Counted from the stretch's first letter, positions 34,434 through 42,373 are shown. The stretch is DNA of 64,000 bases from Streptomyces sp. NBC_00576 (GCF_036345175.1 NZ_CP107780.1:9858001-9922000), one strand, 5' to 3'. Translations and numbers: made by a program. Notes: generated by a model from the letters alone, not told the origin.

Positions 34434-35171
34434 TCAGGCGGCTTCGGCGGCGGTGTCGACGCCCAGGCGTTCCAGGAGTCGGGCGCGCAGTTCGGCGAAT
34501 CGCGGGTCGGTGATGTCGCGCGGGCGGTCCAGGTCGACCGTCGTCTCGTACGCGATGACGCCCTCGTCCATCACGAGGACGCGGTCGGCGAGCAGGACCG
34601 CCTCCTCGACGTCGTGCGTCACCAACAGGACGGCACAGCCCCGCCGTTGCCAGAGTTCGCCGACCAGCCGCTGCGCCTTGATACGGGTGAGCGCGTCCAG
34701 CGCGCCGAACGGCTCGTCGAGCAGCAGGAGATCGGGCTCGCGCACCAACGCCCGGGCCAGCGAAGCGCGTTGGGCCTCACCGCCGGACAGCGTCTTGGGC
34801 CAGGCGTCAGAACGGTGGCTGAGGCCGACCTCGGTGAGCGCCTGCTCGGCGACCTCGCGTCCGGGCTTGCCGGGAAGCCCGAGCAGGACGTTGCGCCACA
34901 CCTTCTTCCACGGCATCAGCCGCGGCGCCTGGAAGGCGACGGCCTTGCGTCGCGGTACGAGGACGGTGCCCGCGATGTCGCGGTCGAGGCCGGCGAGGAT
35001 GCGCAGCAGCGTGGACTTTCCGCAGCCGCTGCGGCCGAGCAGGGCCACGAACTCGCCCGGTCGGACGTCGAGTTGAAGGTTGTCGATGACGGTACGGCCG
35101 TCGAAGGAACGGGTCAGCCCGTCGACCCGTACGGCCGGTGAGGTCACCGTCCGGTGAACGTCGGTCGCCAT
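34434..35171 (-). CDS. ssuB: aliphatic sulfonate ABC transporter ATP-binding protein
   Basis: 245 residues with Walker A LLGRSGCGKST, the family's Q-loop segment AFQAPRLMPWKKVWRNVLLG, signature LSGGEAQRASLARAL and Walker B LLLLDEPFGALD. It energises uptake with SsuC and SsuA. ATG 35171 lies inside the 3' end of ssuC (28-base overlap), implying coupled translation; a GAAAGG site precedes it. Confidence 0.93.
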   Translation of the reverse strand: MATDVHRTVTSPAVRVDGLTRSFDGRTVIDNLQLDVRPGEFVALLGRSGCGKSTLLRILAGLDRDIAGTVLVPRRKAVAFQAPRLMPWKKVWRNVLLGLPGKPGREVAEQALTEVGLSHRSDAWPKTLSGGEAQRASLARALVREPDLLLLDEPFGALDALTRIKAQRLVGELWQRRGCAVLLVTHDVEEAVLLADRVLVMDEGVIAYETTVDLDRPRDITDPRFAELRARLLERLGVDTAAEAA

Positions 35172-36034
35172 TGCAGCAGCAGCCTTTCGAGGGAGCGGAC
35201 GACGAAGTCGGCCAGCAGGCCGAGGAACGCGTAGACGATGAGGCAGACCACGATCACGTCGGTCCGCAGGAAGTCCCGCGCCTGCACCATGAGGAAGCCG
35301 ATACCGGCGTCCGCGTTGATCTGCTCGGCGAAGACGAGCGCGAGCCAGGCGATGCCGAGCGAGTAGCGCAGCCCGGTCATCGCCCCGGGCAGTGCGCCCG
35401 GCAGCACGACATGCCGGACCAGCCCCCACCGGGACAGCCCCAGCGACTCCCCGGCCTCGATCAACTGGGCGTCCACGCCGCGGATTCCGGCGTAGACGTT
35501 GAGGTAGAGCGGGAAGGTCACACCGAGGGTGATGATCGCTACCTTCGGGGTCTCACCGATGCCGAACCAGATGATGAAGAGCGGGATCAGGCCGACGAAG
35601 GGCACGGTCCGCAGCATCTGGACAGGCGCGTCGACGAGGTCCTCGCCGACCCGGAACAGGCCCGAGACGAGGGCGAGTCCGGTGCCGATGACGGTACCGA
35701 AAAGCAGTCCGAGCGCGACCCGCTGGAGCGAGGTGCCCATCGCGTTGCCCAGTGAACCGTCGGTGATCAGATCACTGCCGACCTCGGCGATCCGCTCGGG
35801 TGAGGCGAGGATGTCGGCAGTCAACACGCCCGTACTGCTGAGGAGTTGCCAGAGAGCCAGGAGCAGCAGCGGGCCCGAAGTGCGGCGCAGCCAGCGGGGG
35901 ACGCGGGTGCGGCGGGTGGAGCTGGGGACGATGGGTTCGAGGTCGGGGAGGGCGTGCTCGGTGTCACCGGAAGGACCTGATTCAGCTGATATATCGGGCT
36001 TTGGGGAGCCGGGTGGGGCATGGCTGATGCTCAT
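35144..36034 (-). CDS. ssuC: aliphatic sulfonate ABC transporter permease
   Basis: 296 residues: a 48-residue polar N-terminus followed by about six membrane helices of the binding-protein-dependent permease type, with the coupling EAA loop EAGESLGLSRWGLVRHVVLP. First structural gene of the operon; start ATG 36034 with GTGGAG six bases upstream. The 136-base leader between it and the Cys-containing leader peptide is rich in CTCCTC tracts that could pair with the ribosome site. Confidence 0.92.
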   Translation of the reverse strand: MSISHAPPGSPKPDISAESGPSGDTEHALPDLEPIVPSSTRRTRVPRWLRRTSGPLLLLALWQLLSSTGVLTADILASPERIAEVGSDLITDGSLGNAMGTSLQRVALGLLFGTVIGTGLALVSGLFRVGEDLVDAPVQMLRTVPFVGLIPLFIIWFGIGETPKVAIITLGVTFPLYLNVYAGIRGVDAQLIEAGESLGLSRWGLVRHVVLPGALPGAMTGLRYSLGIAWLALVFAEQINADAGIGFLMVQARDFLRTDVIVVCLIVYAFLGLLADFVVRSLERLLLQWRPTFTGR

Positions 36035-36170
36035 GAGTGCTCCACGAGGAGGAGAGCGACCGGGGAGGAGGTGTGCCTCGACACCGCCGCGTCCGAAGCG
36101 GATCAGGGGAGATCCCGGACGTGCGGGTTGGGCGGCGCCCAGACGGGCGGGAGGAGAGAGGAAAGGGGCG

Positions 36171-36239
36171 TCAGCAGCCGCGGCGACACGCGGCGGAGGC
36201 CACCCGCAGCAGGTCGATGTGACCGCGCGTGGTGAGCAT
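36171..36239 (-). CDS. 22-residue leader peptide of the sulfonate operon
   Basis: The minus strand from ATG 36239 encodes MLTTRGHIDLLRVASAAC followed by Arg-Arg-Gly-Cys and TGA. The pattern (Arg-His/Asp-Leu-Leu-Arg-Val-Ala-Ser-Ala-x-Cys-Arg) is that of the short putative leader peptides that precede sulfur-uptake operons in Streptomyces. The two Cys codons near the end, after Arg codons, suit a cysteine-sensing attenuation mechanism. Its promoter lies just upstream, with a 5' UTR of only about 15 bases. Mechanism is inferred from related actinobacterial cases. Confidence 0.8.
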   Translation of the reverse strand: MLTTRGHIDLLRVASAACRRGC

Positions 36240-36261
36240 GGCTGAACGCAACATGCCGCTG

Positions 36262-36291
36262 AAAGTAGCCAGATGTCGTGACCACGGTCAA
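36262..36291 (-). promoter_or_regulatory. promoter of the sulfonate operon with overlapping operator-like repeat
   Basis: On the minus strand, -35 TTGACC (36291-36286) and -10 TACTTT (36267-36262) are separated by exactly 18 bases, a good vegetative sigma promoter. The inverted repeat TGACC-AC-GGTCA (36279-36290) overlaps the -35 element and may be a repressor or activator site. Confidence 0.65.
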
Positions 36292-36376
36292 TGGTGTCTC
36301 GCGGAGTGGACCTTCCGTATCAAGGGGCGGAGGCCCGGGCGGGCGCGGCTCCCGGCGGTTGGGTGAGGATGGGGAC

Positions 36377-36799
36377 ATGTCCGATGCCTTCACCACCCGC
36401 GTCCTGAACGTCGCCTCCGGCAGCGAGGAGACGGTTGTCGACCTCACCCGTGACTGCGAGACCTTCCTGAGGGAGGTGGCGGGCGGCCGGGACGGTCTTC
36501 TCAACATCTTCGTCCCGCACGCCACCGCCGGAATCGCCATTATCGAAACGGGCGCCGGAAGCGACCACGACCTGCTGGCCGCGCTGCACACCCTGCTCCC
36601 CTCCGACGACCGCTGGCAGCACCGCCACGGCACCCCCGGTCACGGCCGCGATCACGTACTCCCGGCCCTCGTCCCGCCGCATGCCACGCTGCCGGTGCTG
36701 GGCGGGCGGCTCGAGTTGGGGACGTGGCAGTCGGTGTGCCTGGTGGACACCAATATCTCCAATGCCAACCGTCACGTGCGGTTGAGTTTCCTGGGATGA
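36377..36799 (+). CDS. YjbQ (UPF0047) family protein
   Basis: 140 residues, the usual family length. Conserved segments: VPHATAGIAIIE, WQHRHGTPGHGRDHVLPALV with a His cluster, and LELGTWQSVCLVD near the C-terminus. Members bind a metal and have weak thiamine-phosphate synthase activity; the real role is unclear. Divergent from the sulfonate operon; possible upstream ATG at 36369 is less likely. Confidence 0.9.
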   Translation: MSDAFTTRVLNVASGSEETVVDLTRDCETFLREVAGGRDGLLNIFVPHATAGIAIIETGAGSDHDLLAALHTLLPSDDRWQHRHGTPGHGRDHVLPALVPPHATLPVLGGRLELGTWQSVCLVDTNISNANRHVRLSFLG

Positions 36800-36865
36800 G
36801 GGAGATCGTCCTGGGGGCGTCGATACCCCGCTACATATCTTGGGGGTCGTTGTGGCCGGGTCTGA

Positions 36866-37120
36866 TCAGTAGTGCAGGAGGGGGAGGAACACGTCGTCGA
36901 CGATCTCCTCCAGGATGGCTTCGGGGACGGGTGCCTGGGTGCGAAAGAGTTCGTGGCGGACCAGGTCCACGGGCAGGGAAGCGACCCGCGGCGTGATGCG
37001 GTCGAGCTGTATCTCGCCGCGCCGGTCGGCGCGTTCCAGGATGGTCATGATCGTTTCCGCGCCGAAGAACTGTCCTCGCAGATAGCCCGCCACCTCCGGA
37101 CTGCGGAATCGTGCGGGGAG
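36866..37120 (-). pseudogene. C-terminal fragment of a TetR-family regulator
   Basis: The minus-strand frame from 37120 reads LPARFRSPEVAGYLRGQFFG, then ILERADRRGEIQLDRITPRV, SLPVDLVRHELFRTQAPVPE and EEIVDDVFLPLLHY. This is the ligand-binding C-terminus of a TetR/AcrR regulator (compare the family pattern LPFDLVRHELxxTGxPVPE). A TGA precedes it at 37123-37121 and no helix-turn-helix is found upstream, so the DNA-binding half is gone. Confidence 0.7.
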
Positions 37121-37223
37121 TCACTCAAGAGCGGGTCAACGGGCCGCCCCCGGGTTTGGCGGCGGCCGTCACGATGGCGCGACCACAGTTCTCCGTCGTC
37201 ACCGCAGGCGCGCCGGTGGCCGC

Positions 37224-37416
37224 GTTCTTCCGCTCTTCCTCCGGCGCGCCGTCATGCTGTTCGCCGAGACCTACGACGACTCCTTCGGTGTCCTGCTGCA
37301 CACCGTCCCGGCGGGTGGGTCGGGGTTCCGGAAGGTCGTCGGCATCCCACTGTTCGCGCACTTCGAGAGTGACGCCGAGGCCGCCGGGGTGTTCGACCTG
37401 GCGATGGCGGAACAGC
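37224..37416 (+). pseudogene. fragment of an O-methyltransferase-like gene
   Basis: The frame of bases 37224-37416 reads VLPLFLRRAVMLFAETYDDS, then FGVLLHTVPAGGSGFRKVVG, IPLFAHFESDAEAAGVFDLA and MAEQ. It resembles the region between the dimerisation and catalytic domains of AdoMet-dependent O-methyltransferases (xxFxxVxGxPLFxxxxxDPEAAxxFDxAM). Neither an N-terminal domain nor a SAM-binding domain follows. Together with the TetR fragment it suggests a former divergent regulator/methyltransferase pair. Family assignment is from pattern memory. Confidence 0.45.
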
Positions 37417-37512
37417 CCGTACACCGTTTCCCGCAGCCCGTAGCGTTTGGGCAGATCCCGCCCCGGTCTGCCGGTCCGCGTCCGGAACCACATCCCGTCG
37501 GGGCATCGCGAA

Positions 37513-37536
37513 AGAATTGCATCAATTCTGTTTGAT
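37513..37536 (+). promoter_or_regulatory. ArsR-type operator
   Basis: Two overlapping palindromes: AGAATTG-CAT-CAATTCT (37513-37529) and ATCAA-N6-TTGAT (37521-37536). The second fits the operator pattern of actinobacterial ArsR/SmtB regulators. A -10-like TATTCT (37538-37543) would put the transcript start near the ATG (37550), so occupancy would block the promoter; the message may be leaderless. Confidence 0.65.
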
Positions 37537-37549
37537 GTATTCTTGTTCC

Positions 37550-38332
37550 ATGGCGTCCTCGGGACACGCTGCTCCGGCGTTCGTGTATCTGGCCGCTCAC
37601 CCGCTGCGGTGGCGGCTGCTGACCGAGCTGGCCACAAGCGACTACCGGGTCCGTGAGCTGGTGGAGCGGGTCGGTCAGCCGCAGAACCTGGTCTCCTACC
37701 ATCTGCGGCTGCTGCGCGGCGGCGGGCTGGTCACCGCCCGGCGCAGCAGCTTCGACGGTCGTGACAGCTACTACCACCTCGACGTGGGGCGTTGCGCGCA
37801 CGCGCTCACCGGTGCCGGTACGGCCCTGCATCCGGCGCTGGGATTCGAGGCCACCTCCTCACCGCCGTCAGTCATAACGCCGTCCGCGAGGTCCGCTGTG
37901 CTGTTCGCCTGCACCGGCAACAGCGCCCGGTCGCCGATCGCCGAGGCGCTGTTGCGGCACCGCACCAACGGGCAGGTCGAGGTGACCAGCGCCGGCAGCC
38001 ACCCCAAACAGCGCATCCACCCCGACGCGGTGCGGGCCCTGCGTGAGCACCACGGCATCGACATCTCGAGTCGACGTCCGCAACACCTGGACACCCTGGT
38101 CGGCCGCCGCTTCGACTACGTGATCAGCCTGTGCGACAAGGTCCGCGAGGTCTGCCCCGACTTCGGCGACCATCCGCGGCCTGTGCACTGGAGCATCCCC
38201 GACCCCGCCACGGCCGGCGGCGATGAAACAGCCGGCTACCCCGCCTTCGTCCGCACGGTGGCAGAGATCGACACCCGCATCCGCTACCTGCTGCCGCTGC
38301 TCGCCCGCACGCCACAGGAGGTCAAGCCATGA
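37550..38332 (+). CDS. ArsR regulator fused to low-molecular-weight phosphatase/arsenate reductase
   Basis: 260 residues. Residues 5-85 form an ArsR-type winged helix (LVERVGQPQNLVSYHLRLLR). Residues 115-255 form a low-molecular-weight tyrosine phosphatase/ArsC domain with P-loop CTGNSARS (Cys121-Arg127) and general-acid loop IPDPA (Asp218); Cys195 and Cys201 could serve thiol relay. It may both sense arsenic and reduce arsenate, or dephosphorylate a protein. No As-binding CxC pair is evident in the winged helix. Start ATG 37550 is chosen just after the operator; longer in-frame ATG exists upstream of the operator. Confidence 0.88.
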   Translation: MASSGHAAPAFVYLAAHPLRWRLLTELATSDYRVRELVERVGQPQNLVSYHLRLLRGGGLVTARRSSFDGRDSYYHLDVGRCAHALTGAGTALHPALGFEATSSPPSVITPSARSAVLFACTGNSARSPIAEALLRHRTNGQVEVTSAGSHPKQRIHPDAVRALREHHGIDISSRRPQHLDTLVGRRFDYVISLCDKVREVCPDFGDHPRPVHWSIPDPATAGGDETAGYPAFVRTVAEIDTRIRYLLPLLARTPQEVKP

Positions 38333-38706
38333 CTACGTCAGACCAGTTCGCCAGCGTCCGGTACCTCGTCGACGATGTCCAGGCGGCCGTCGACTTCTAC
38401 ACCACCCACCTGGGTTTCACCCTCCGGTTCAGCGCCGCCCCGGCCTTCGCCGACGTCGTGCGCGGGCCGCTGCGGCTACTGCTGTCCGGCCCGGCCAGTT
38501 CCGGTGCCCGCGCCACCCCCAGCGGCATGGATGCCGGACGCAACCGCATCCACCTGATCGTGGACGACCTCGACACCGAGATCGAACGGCTCCGCGACGC
38601 CGGACTGGCCTTCGCGAGCGATGTGGTCTCCGGTCCCGGCGGGCGTCAGATCCTGCTCACCGACCCCGCAGGCAACCTCATCGAAGTGTTCGAACCTGCC
38701 CGTTAG
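38329..38706 (+). CDS. VOC family (glyoxalase/bleomycin resistance-like) protein
   Basis: 125 residues: two beta-alpha-beta-beta-beta modules, VRYLVDDVQAAVDFYTTHLG and HLIVDDLDTEIERLRDAGLA, ending DPAGNLIEVFEPAR. VOC proteins bind metal and small molecules; a lyase, dioxygenase or resistance role is possible. It overlaps the upstream ArsR-phosphatase by ATGA, so it is part of the same operon and may act on an organoarsenical or thiol conjugate (inference). Confidence 0.9.
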   Translation: MTTSDQFASVRYLVDDVQAAVDFYTTHLGFTLRFSAAPAFADVVRGPLRLLLSGPASSGARATPSGMDAGRNRIHLIVDDLDTEIERLRDAGLAFASDVVSGPGGRQILLTDPAGNLIEVFEPAR

Positions 38707-38739
38707 TCGAACAGGACAAGCTCGCAGCCGGGTCGTCGC

Positions 38740-38971
38740 TCACCAGTCCCGGGTGGCGATCAGCTCCTCCACGTCCGCATCCGTGAAGCCGTAGGCCGAC
38801 GCAACAAACCCGAAGTCTCGATCTCCTCGCGCGCTACCGTCTCGATCTCACTCCCGGCCGCCTCGAACTCCGCCTCCAGCAGGTTGAACTCCTCCGTCGC
38901 GGCCTGTGTGAGCACATACAGGGCCGCCAGATCCGACGGCTGCTCAGCCTCGATCCGCTCGCACAGCCGAA
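38740..38971 (-). pseudogene. frameshifted C-terminal remnant of a DUF5713 protein
   Basis: From 38971 the minus strand reads LCERIEAEQPSDLAALYVLT, then QAATEEFNLLEAEFEAAGSE and IETVAREEIE; the expected continuation DFGFVASAYGFTDADVEEL and IATRDW-stop is in the next frame, ending at 38740. A one-base deletion near 38813-38825 explains the shift. The pattern matches what I recall of Streptomyces DUF5713 proteins. The N-terminal part is absent and the frame joins an esterase fragment at 38975/38976. Confidence 0.6.
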
Positions 38972-38975
38972 GCAG

Positions 38976-39128
38976 GCATCCTGCGCAGCCCCTACGACCA
39001 TGAGCGGATCCTGGCGTTCTTCGACAACGGTGATCACCTGCACCCCAACGACAACGACACCGGCATGCAGGCGATGACCGACGCGGTGCGGACGCCAGAC
39101 CTCTCCTGCAATCGCGTAGCCCTCTGAC
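38976..39128 (+). pseudogene. C-terminal remnant of an SGNH/GDSL esterase
   Basis: The frame from 38976 reads GILRSPYDHERILAFFDNGD, then HLHPNDNDTGMQAMTDAVRT and PDLSCNRVAL, stop at 39128. The block GDHLHPND-TGxQAMxDAV is the C-terminal Asp/His motif of SGNH hydrolases (catalytic His in DHLHPND). A tandem AACGAC duplication inserts two residues. The catalytic Ser block is absent. Confidence 0.6.
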
Positions 39129-39168
39129 CCGGACGAGTACAGCGGCGCCGGGATCCGTCCGCCGCCGT

Positions 39169-40191
39169 CTACAGCGGCGCCGGCGAAGAAGCCCCCGGGA
39201 TCAGCAGGCGCGGGCTGCCCGTGCCGTTCGCGGGCACGGTCCACAGGTCGCTGCTGCCGACCTCGCCGTTGGCGGGGAGGGCGTAGGCGACGGTGCTGTT
39301 GTCGAGCCAGGTGGCCTGGTCGTCGACGCTGTGGCGTTCGGCGAGCGCCGTCTCCTTCAGGGTGCTCAGGTCGAGGACGTACACGTGCCAGAGGGCGGTG
39401 CGGGACAGGACCCGCTTCTTGAAGGCGACGCGGGTCCCGTCGGGGGAGAGCGAGGGGCACTCCACGTTCTCGATCAGGGTGGTGACCTTGCGTTCGGCGA
39501 GGGAACCGCGGACCAGGTAGGTCTTGTTGGCGGTGTTGAGGGTGGCGTAGAAGGTGTCGTCGTCGGAAGCGAAGGTGACGCCCCAGAAGTTGACGTCCGA
39601 GGCGCGGTAGGGCTTGCCGTCCAAGGTGATGGAGAACGTCTCCAGGCTGGGCGTCAGCCGCATGGTGCGGGTGTCCAGGATCGACGTCCGGGTGGAGAAG
39701 AAGGCGGACGCATAGGACTCGCCGGAGACGAACACGGTCCAGGCGACGAAGCGGCCGTCGGGCGAGACCCGGGCCCGGCTGGGGGTGCCCGCGAGCGGGT
39801 AGGTGCGCAGGGTGCGGAGGTTCTCGTCCAGGAGCAGCGCACGGTTGCTCTGTTTCAGGACACCGGGGACGGACTGGAGGCAGACGCCTGTGCCGGCCGC
39901 CGCGTAGAAGCGGGCGCACTTCAGGTCGGACGCGGTCCGGCCTGCCCCGGGGTCGGTGGACGGGACCGAGGCGACCGCGGTGCGGTGCGGGCCGGCGGCC
40001 GCGTTGACGAACGTCAGACGGCTCTTCTGGTCGAGCGTCAACTTGCCCGTACTGACGGCGGGGCCGCCCGGCTCCGGCTGGTTCGCCCGGTCCGCGCGGT
40101 CGGCGGCGTGCAGGACCACGCCGGTTGCCAGTCCCGCGAGGAGCAGCACCCCAGTGACGAGTATCAGCAGGCGGCGGCGCAGCGATGTCAT
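39169..40191 (-). CDS. TolB-like beta-propeller membrane-anchored protein
   Basis: 340 residues. N-terminal signal anchor (RRRLLILVTGVLLLAGLATG), then WD/TolB-like repeats with phrases such as SRARVSPDGRFVAWTVF, VECPSLSPDGTRVAFKK and SSDLWTVPANGTGSP. It probably faces outward and makes protein or glycan contacts. It is the third gene of a GT2-MFS-TolB operon, overlapping the MFS stop by ATGA. Its role next to the polysaccharide cluster is unknown. Confidence 0.88.
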   Translation of the reverse strand: MTSLRRRLLILVTGVLLLAGLATGVVLHAADRADRANQPEPGGPAVSTGKLTLDQKSRLTFVNAAAGPHRTAVASVPSTDPGAGRTASDLKCARFYAAAGTGVCLQSVPGVLKQSNRALLLDENLRTLRTYPLAGTPSRARVSPDGRFVAWTVFVSGESYASAFFSTRTSILDTRTMRLTPSLETFSITLDGKPYRASDVNFWGVTFASDDDTFYATLNTANKTYLVRGSLAERKVTTLIENVECPSLSPDGTRVAFKKRVLSRTALWHVYVLDLSTLKETALAERHSVDDQATWLDNSTVAYALPANGEVGSSDLWTVPANGTGSPRLLIPGASSPAPL

Positions 40192-41495
40192 CTGGATCCT
40201 TGTGGCTCTGTGGCTGTGGTGGTCATCGGGTCCCGGCCGGTCGGCCGCAGCACCACGGCCGCGACGGCCGCGCAGCACAGCAGACCGATCGCCGATGCGG
40301 CCAGTGCCGGGCCGTCGCCCCACACCGTCCAGGCGGCGCCGAAGGCCAGCGAGCAGCAGAACCGGGCCAGCGCCTGGCTGGTCCCGACGATGGCGAGGCC
40401 GCTGGCGCGCAACTGCTCGGGCACGATGTCGGCGAGGGCCGCCGGAAGCACGCCGTCGGTCGCCGCGTAGAACATGCCGTGCAGGGCGAGCACGAGGAAG
40501 GGCAGGGCCGGGGTGGCCGGGGCCCACAGCAGGAGGGCGTAGCCGGTGAGCAGACTGATGTGCCCGGCGACGAACACGGTGTGTCGCCCGACCCGGTCGG
40601 CCAGGGCGCCGAGGGGCACGGCCAGCAGCAGGAACACCGCGGCGCTGCCCAGCGGCAGCAGCGGGAACCACGCGTCGCCGATTCCCGCGCGCCGTTGCAG
40701 GAGCAGATAGACGAAGGCGTCACTGACCGTTGTCAGGCCGAGCAGCGCGGCGCAGCCGGCGAGCGCCCGCAGGCGCGGCAGACGCAGCAGCGCCAGCGCT
40801 TCGCGTACGCGCACGGGCGGCTTGCCGTCGTCCGTACCCGCGTCGTCCGGCTGCGCGCCCCGCCGCTTGCCGGGTACGAACAGCACCAGCACGAGCACAC
40901 CGAGTACGGCGACACACGCGCTGACACCGAACACGGCGTCGTAGCCGTCGGCCGCCGCGCGCAGGATGAAGAAGGCGGCCAGCGGGCCGAGCATCGCGCC
41001 GGTGGTGTCCATCGCCCGGTGCACGCCGAAGGCGCGGCCCTGTTTCTCGGAGGGTGTGGACAGGGAGATCATCGCGTCGCGCGGGGCGGTGCGCAGGCCC
41101 TTGCCGGTCCGGTCCAGGGCGAGAACGGTTCCGAGTGCGCCGATGCTGCTCACGAGTAGGAGCAGCGGCTTGCACAGCGCGGACAGGCCGTACCCGAGCC
41201 CGGCCATCAGCTTGTGGTTGCGCACCCGGTCGGCGAGGTGACCGCCGGTGAGCTGCACCAGTGCGCTGACGCCGTTGTAGACGCCGTCGAGGGTGCCGAA
41301 CACCAGCGGGGTGAAACCGAGTGTGGAGACGAGGTAGAGCGGCAGAACGGCGGTGACCATCTCCGAGGAGATGTCGGTTATCAGGCTGACCGAGCCCAGC
41401 ACGAGCACGACGGGGGCGATCTTGTGCCCCGGGCCGCGTCTTCGGCCTTGTTCGCTGTCCGCCTGCGCGGGGGCGGAACGGTCGGTGAGATACAT
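40188..41495 (-). CDS. MFS transporter
   Basis: 435 residues, about 12 membrane helices. The loop DRTGKGLRTAPRDAMISLST and the segment SVSLITDISSEMVTAVLPLY are typical of a bacterial MFS group (often annotated YfkF/YxiO-like or MFS_1). Substrate unknown; export of a precursor or metabolite made by the adjacent GT2 is possible. ATG 41495 is preceded by GGAG 12 bases upstream. It lies 29 bases after the GT2 gene and overlaps the TolB-like gene. Confidence 0.88.
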   Translation of the reverse strand: MYLTDRSAPAQADSEQGRRRGPGHKIAPVVLVLGSVSLITDISSEMVTAVLPLYLVSTLGFTPLVFGTLDGVYNGVSALVQLTGGHLADRVRNHKLMAGLGYGLSALCKPLLLLVSSIGALGTVLALDRTGKGLRTAPRDAMISLSTPSEKQGRAFGVHRAMDTTGAMLGPLAAFFILRAAADGYDAVFGVSACVAVLGVLVLVLFVPGKRRGAQPDDAGTDDGKPPVRVREALALLRLPRLRALAGCAALLGLTTVSDAFVYLLLQRRAGIGDAWFPLLPLGSAAVFLLLAVPLGALADRVGRHTVFVAGHISLLTGYALLLWAPATPALPFLVLALHGMFYAATDGVLPAALADIVPEQLRASGLAIVGTSQALARFCCSLAFGAAWTVWGDGPALAASAIGLLCCAAVAAVVLRPTGRDPMTTTATEPQGSR

Positions 41496-41524
41496 GATCG
41501 AGTTGAACTCCAGGTGCGGTGCGA

Positions 41525-42373
41525 TCAGTTCTGCCGGCTGCTCTCGTCCCGTAGCCAGGTGCCGAAGTCCTGTGCCCGGATGGCCTTCCTGGCCCTCCGC
41601 CGGGCGGCGACCGCTGCCGCGACGAAGACTACGACACTCGTGAAGAGCTTCGGATCCCTGCGGAGCAGGGCTTTCAGATCCGCCGTGCTCGTGCGCGCCG
41701 AGGCCTCTTCCGGTGGCTGATGCTGTTCGACCTGGGCGGTGGACACCGCGGCCCGGACGCGCCGTTTCATCAAGTCCCGCCAGGTGCGCGGCGGGTGGAC
41801 GACGACACTGGCCTCGCCGACCACGAGCCGCTCCTCGGGGGTGAACGCCAGGGACGCCGCCAGGTCGTCCGCCATCAGCGGCGGGAGTGCGGCGATCCGG
41901 GCGTGCCCGGCCTTGGAGACCGCGATGACGCCTCGGCCGAACAGCCCCGCGCGTACGGCGGGGAGTTGCTGCCACACCCGGTAGTAGGCGCGAACCCGCC
42001 AGGCGCAGTCGGCCAGCGGGATCCGCCGCTCGGGGGCGGTGGCGAGGATGTCCGAGGTGTCGTCGTTCAGGGGTTCGGTCAGTGCCCGTACGTCGGCGCC
42101 CGTGATCACGACGTCGGCGTCCACGTAGACGCGAGGGAAGCCGCGTGCGTGGTCGTCTCCCGCCCGCAGGGCGGCGTGCTTCGAGGGGGTGGGTATGTCG
42201 ACCACCCGGACGCGCGGTCCGCGAGCGGCCGCGATCTGCGCGGTGTCGTCCGTGCAGCCGTTGCACACGACCACGATGTCGGTCTCGTCCTCGGCGGGAC
42301 CGGCCAGCAGCGAATCGAGGAGTCGGCCGATGACTTGCCCCTCATTGTGGGCCGGAATCACGATGCTCGTCAC
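41525..42373 (-). CDS. family 2 glycosyltransferase
   Basis: 282 residues. GT-A fold start SIVIPAHNEGQVIGRLLDSL, nucleotide-binding VVVCNGCTDDT and metal-binding VDADVV (DxD-like), then KRRVRAAVS and a C-terminal hydrophobic helix (VVVFVAAAVAA) that may tether it to the membrane. It transfers a sugar to an unknown acceptor. First gene of the divergent operon beside the polysaccharide cluster; GTG start 42373. Confidence 0.88.
   Translation of the reverse strand: MTSIVIPAHNEGQVIGRLLDSLLAGPAEDETDIVVVCNGCTDDTAQIAAARGPRVRVVDIPTPSKHAALRAGDDHARGFPRVYVDADVVITGADVRALTEPLNDDTSDILATAPERRIPLADCAWRVRAYYRVWQQLPAVRAGLFGRGVIAVSKAGHARIAALPPLMADDLAASLAFTPEERLVVGEASVVVHPPRTWRDLMKRRVRAAVSTAQVEQHQPPEEASARTSTADLKALLRRDPKLFTSVVVFVAAAVAARRRARKAIRAQDFGTWLRDESSRQN

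Noticed and set aside
37125..37637. A 170-residue minus-strand ORF over the ArsR operator
   Set aside because: No domain; it runs across the ArsR operator and the first codons of the well-supported ArsR fusion gene.
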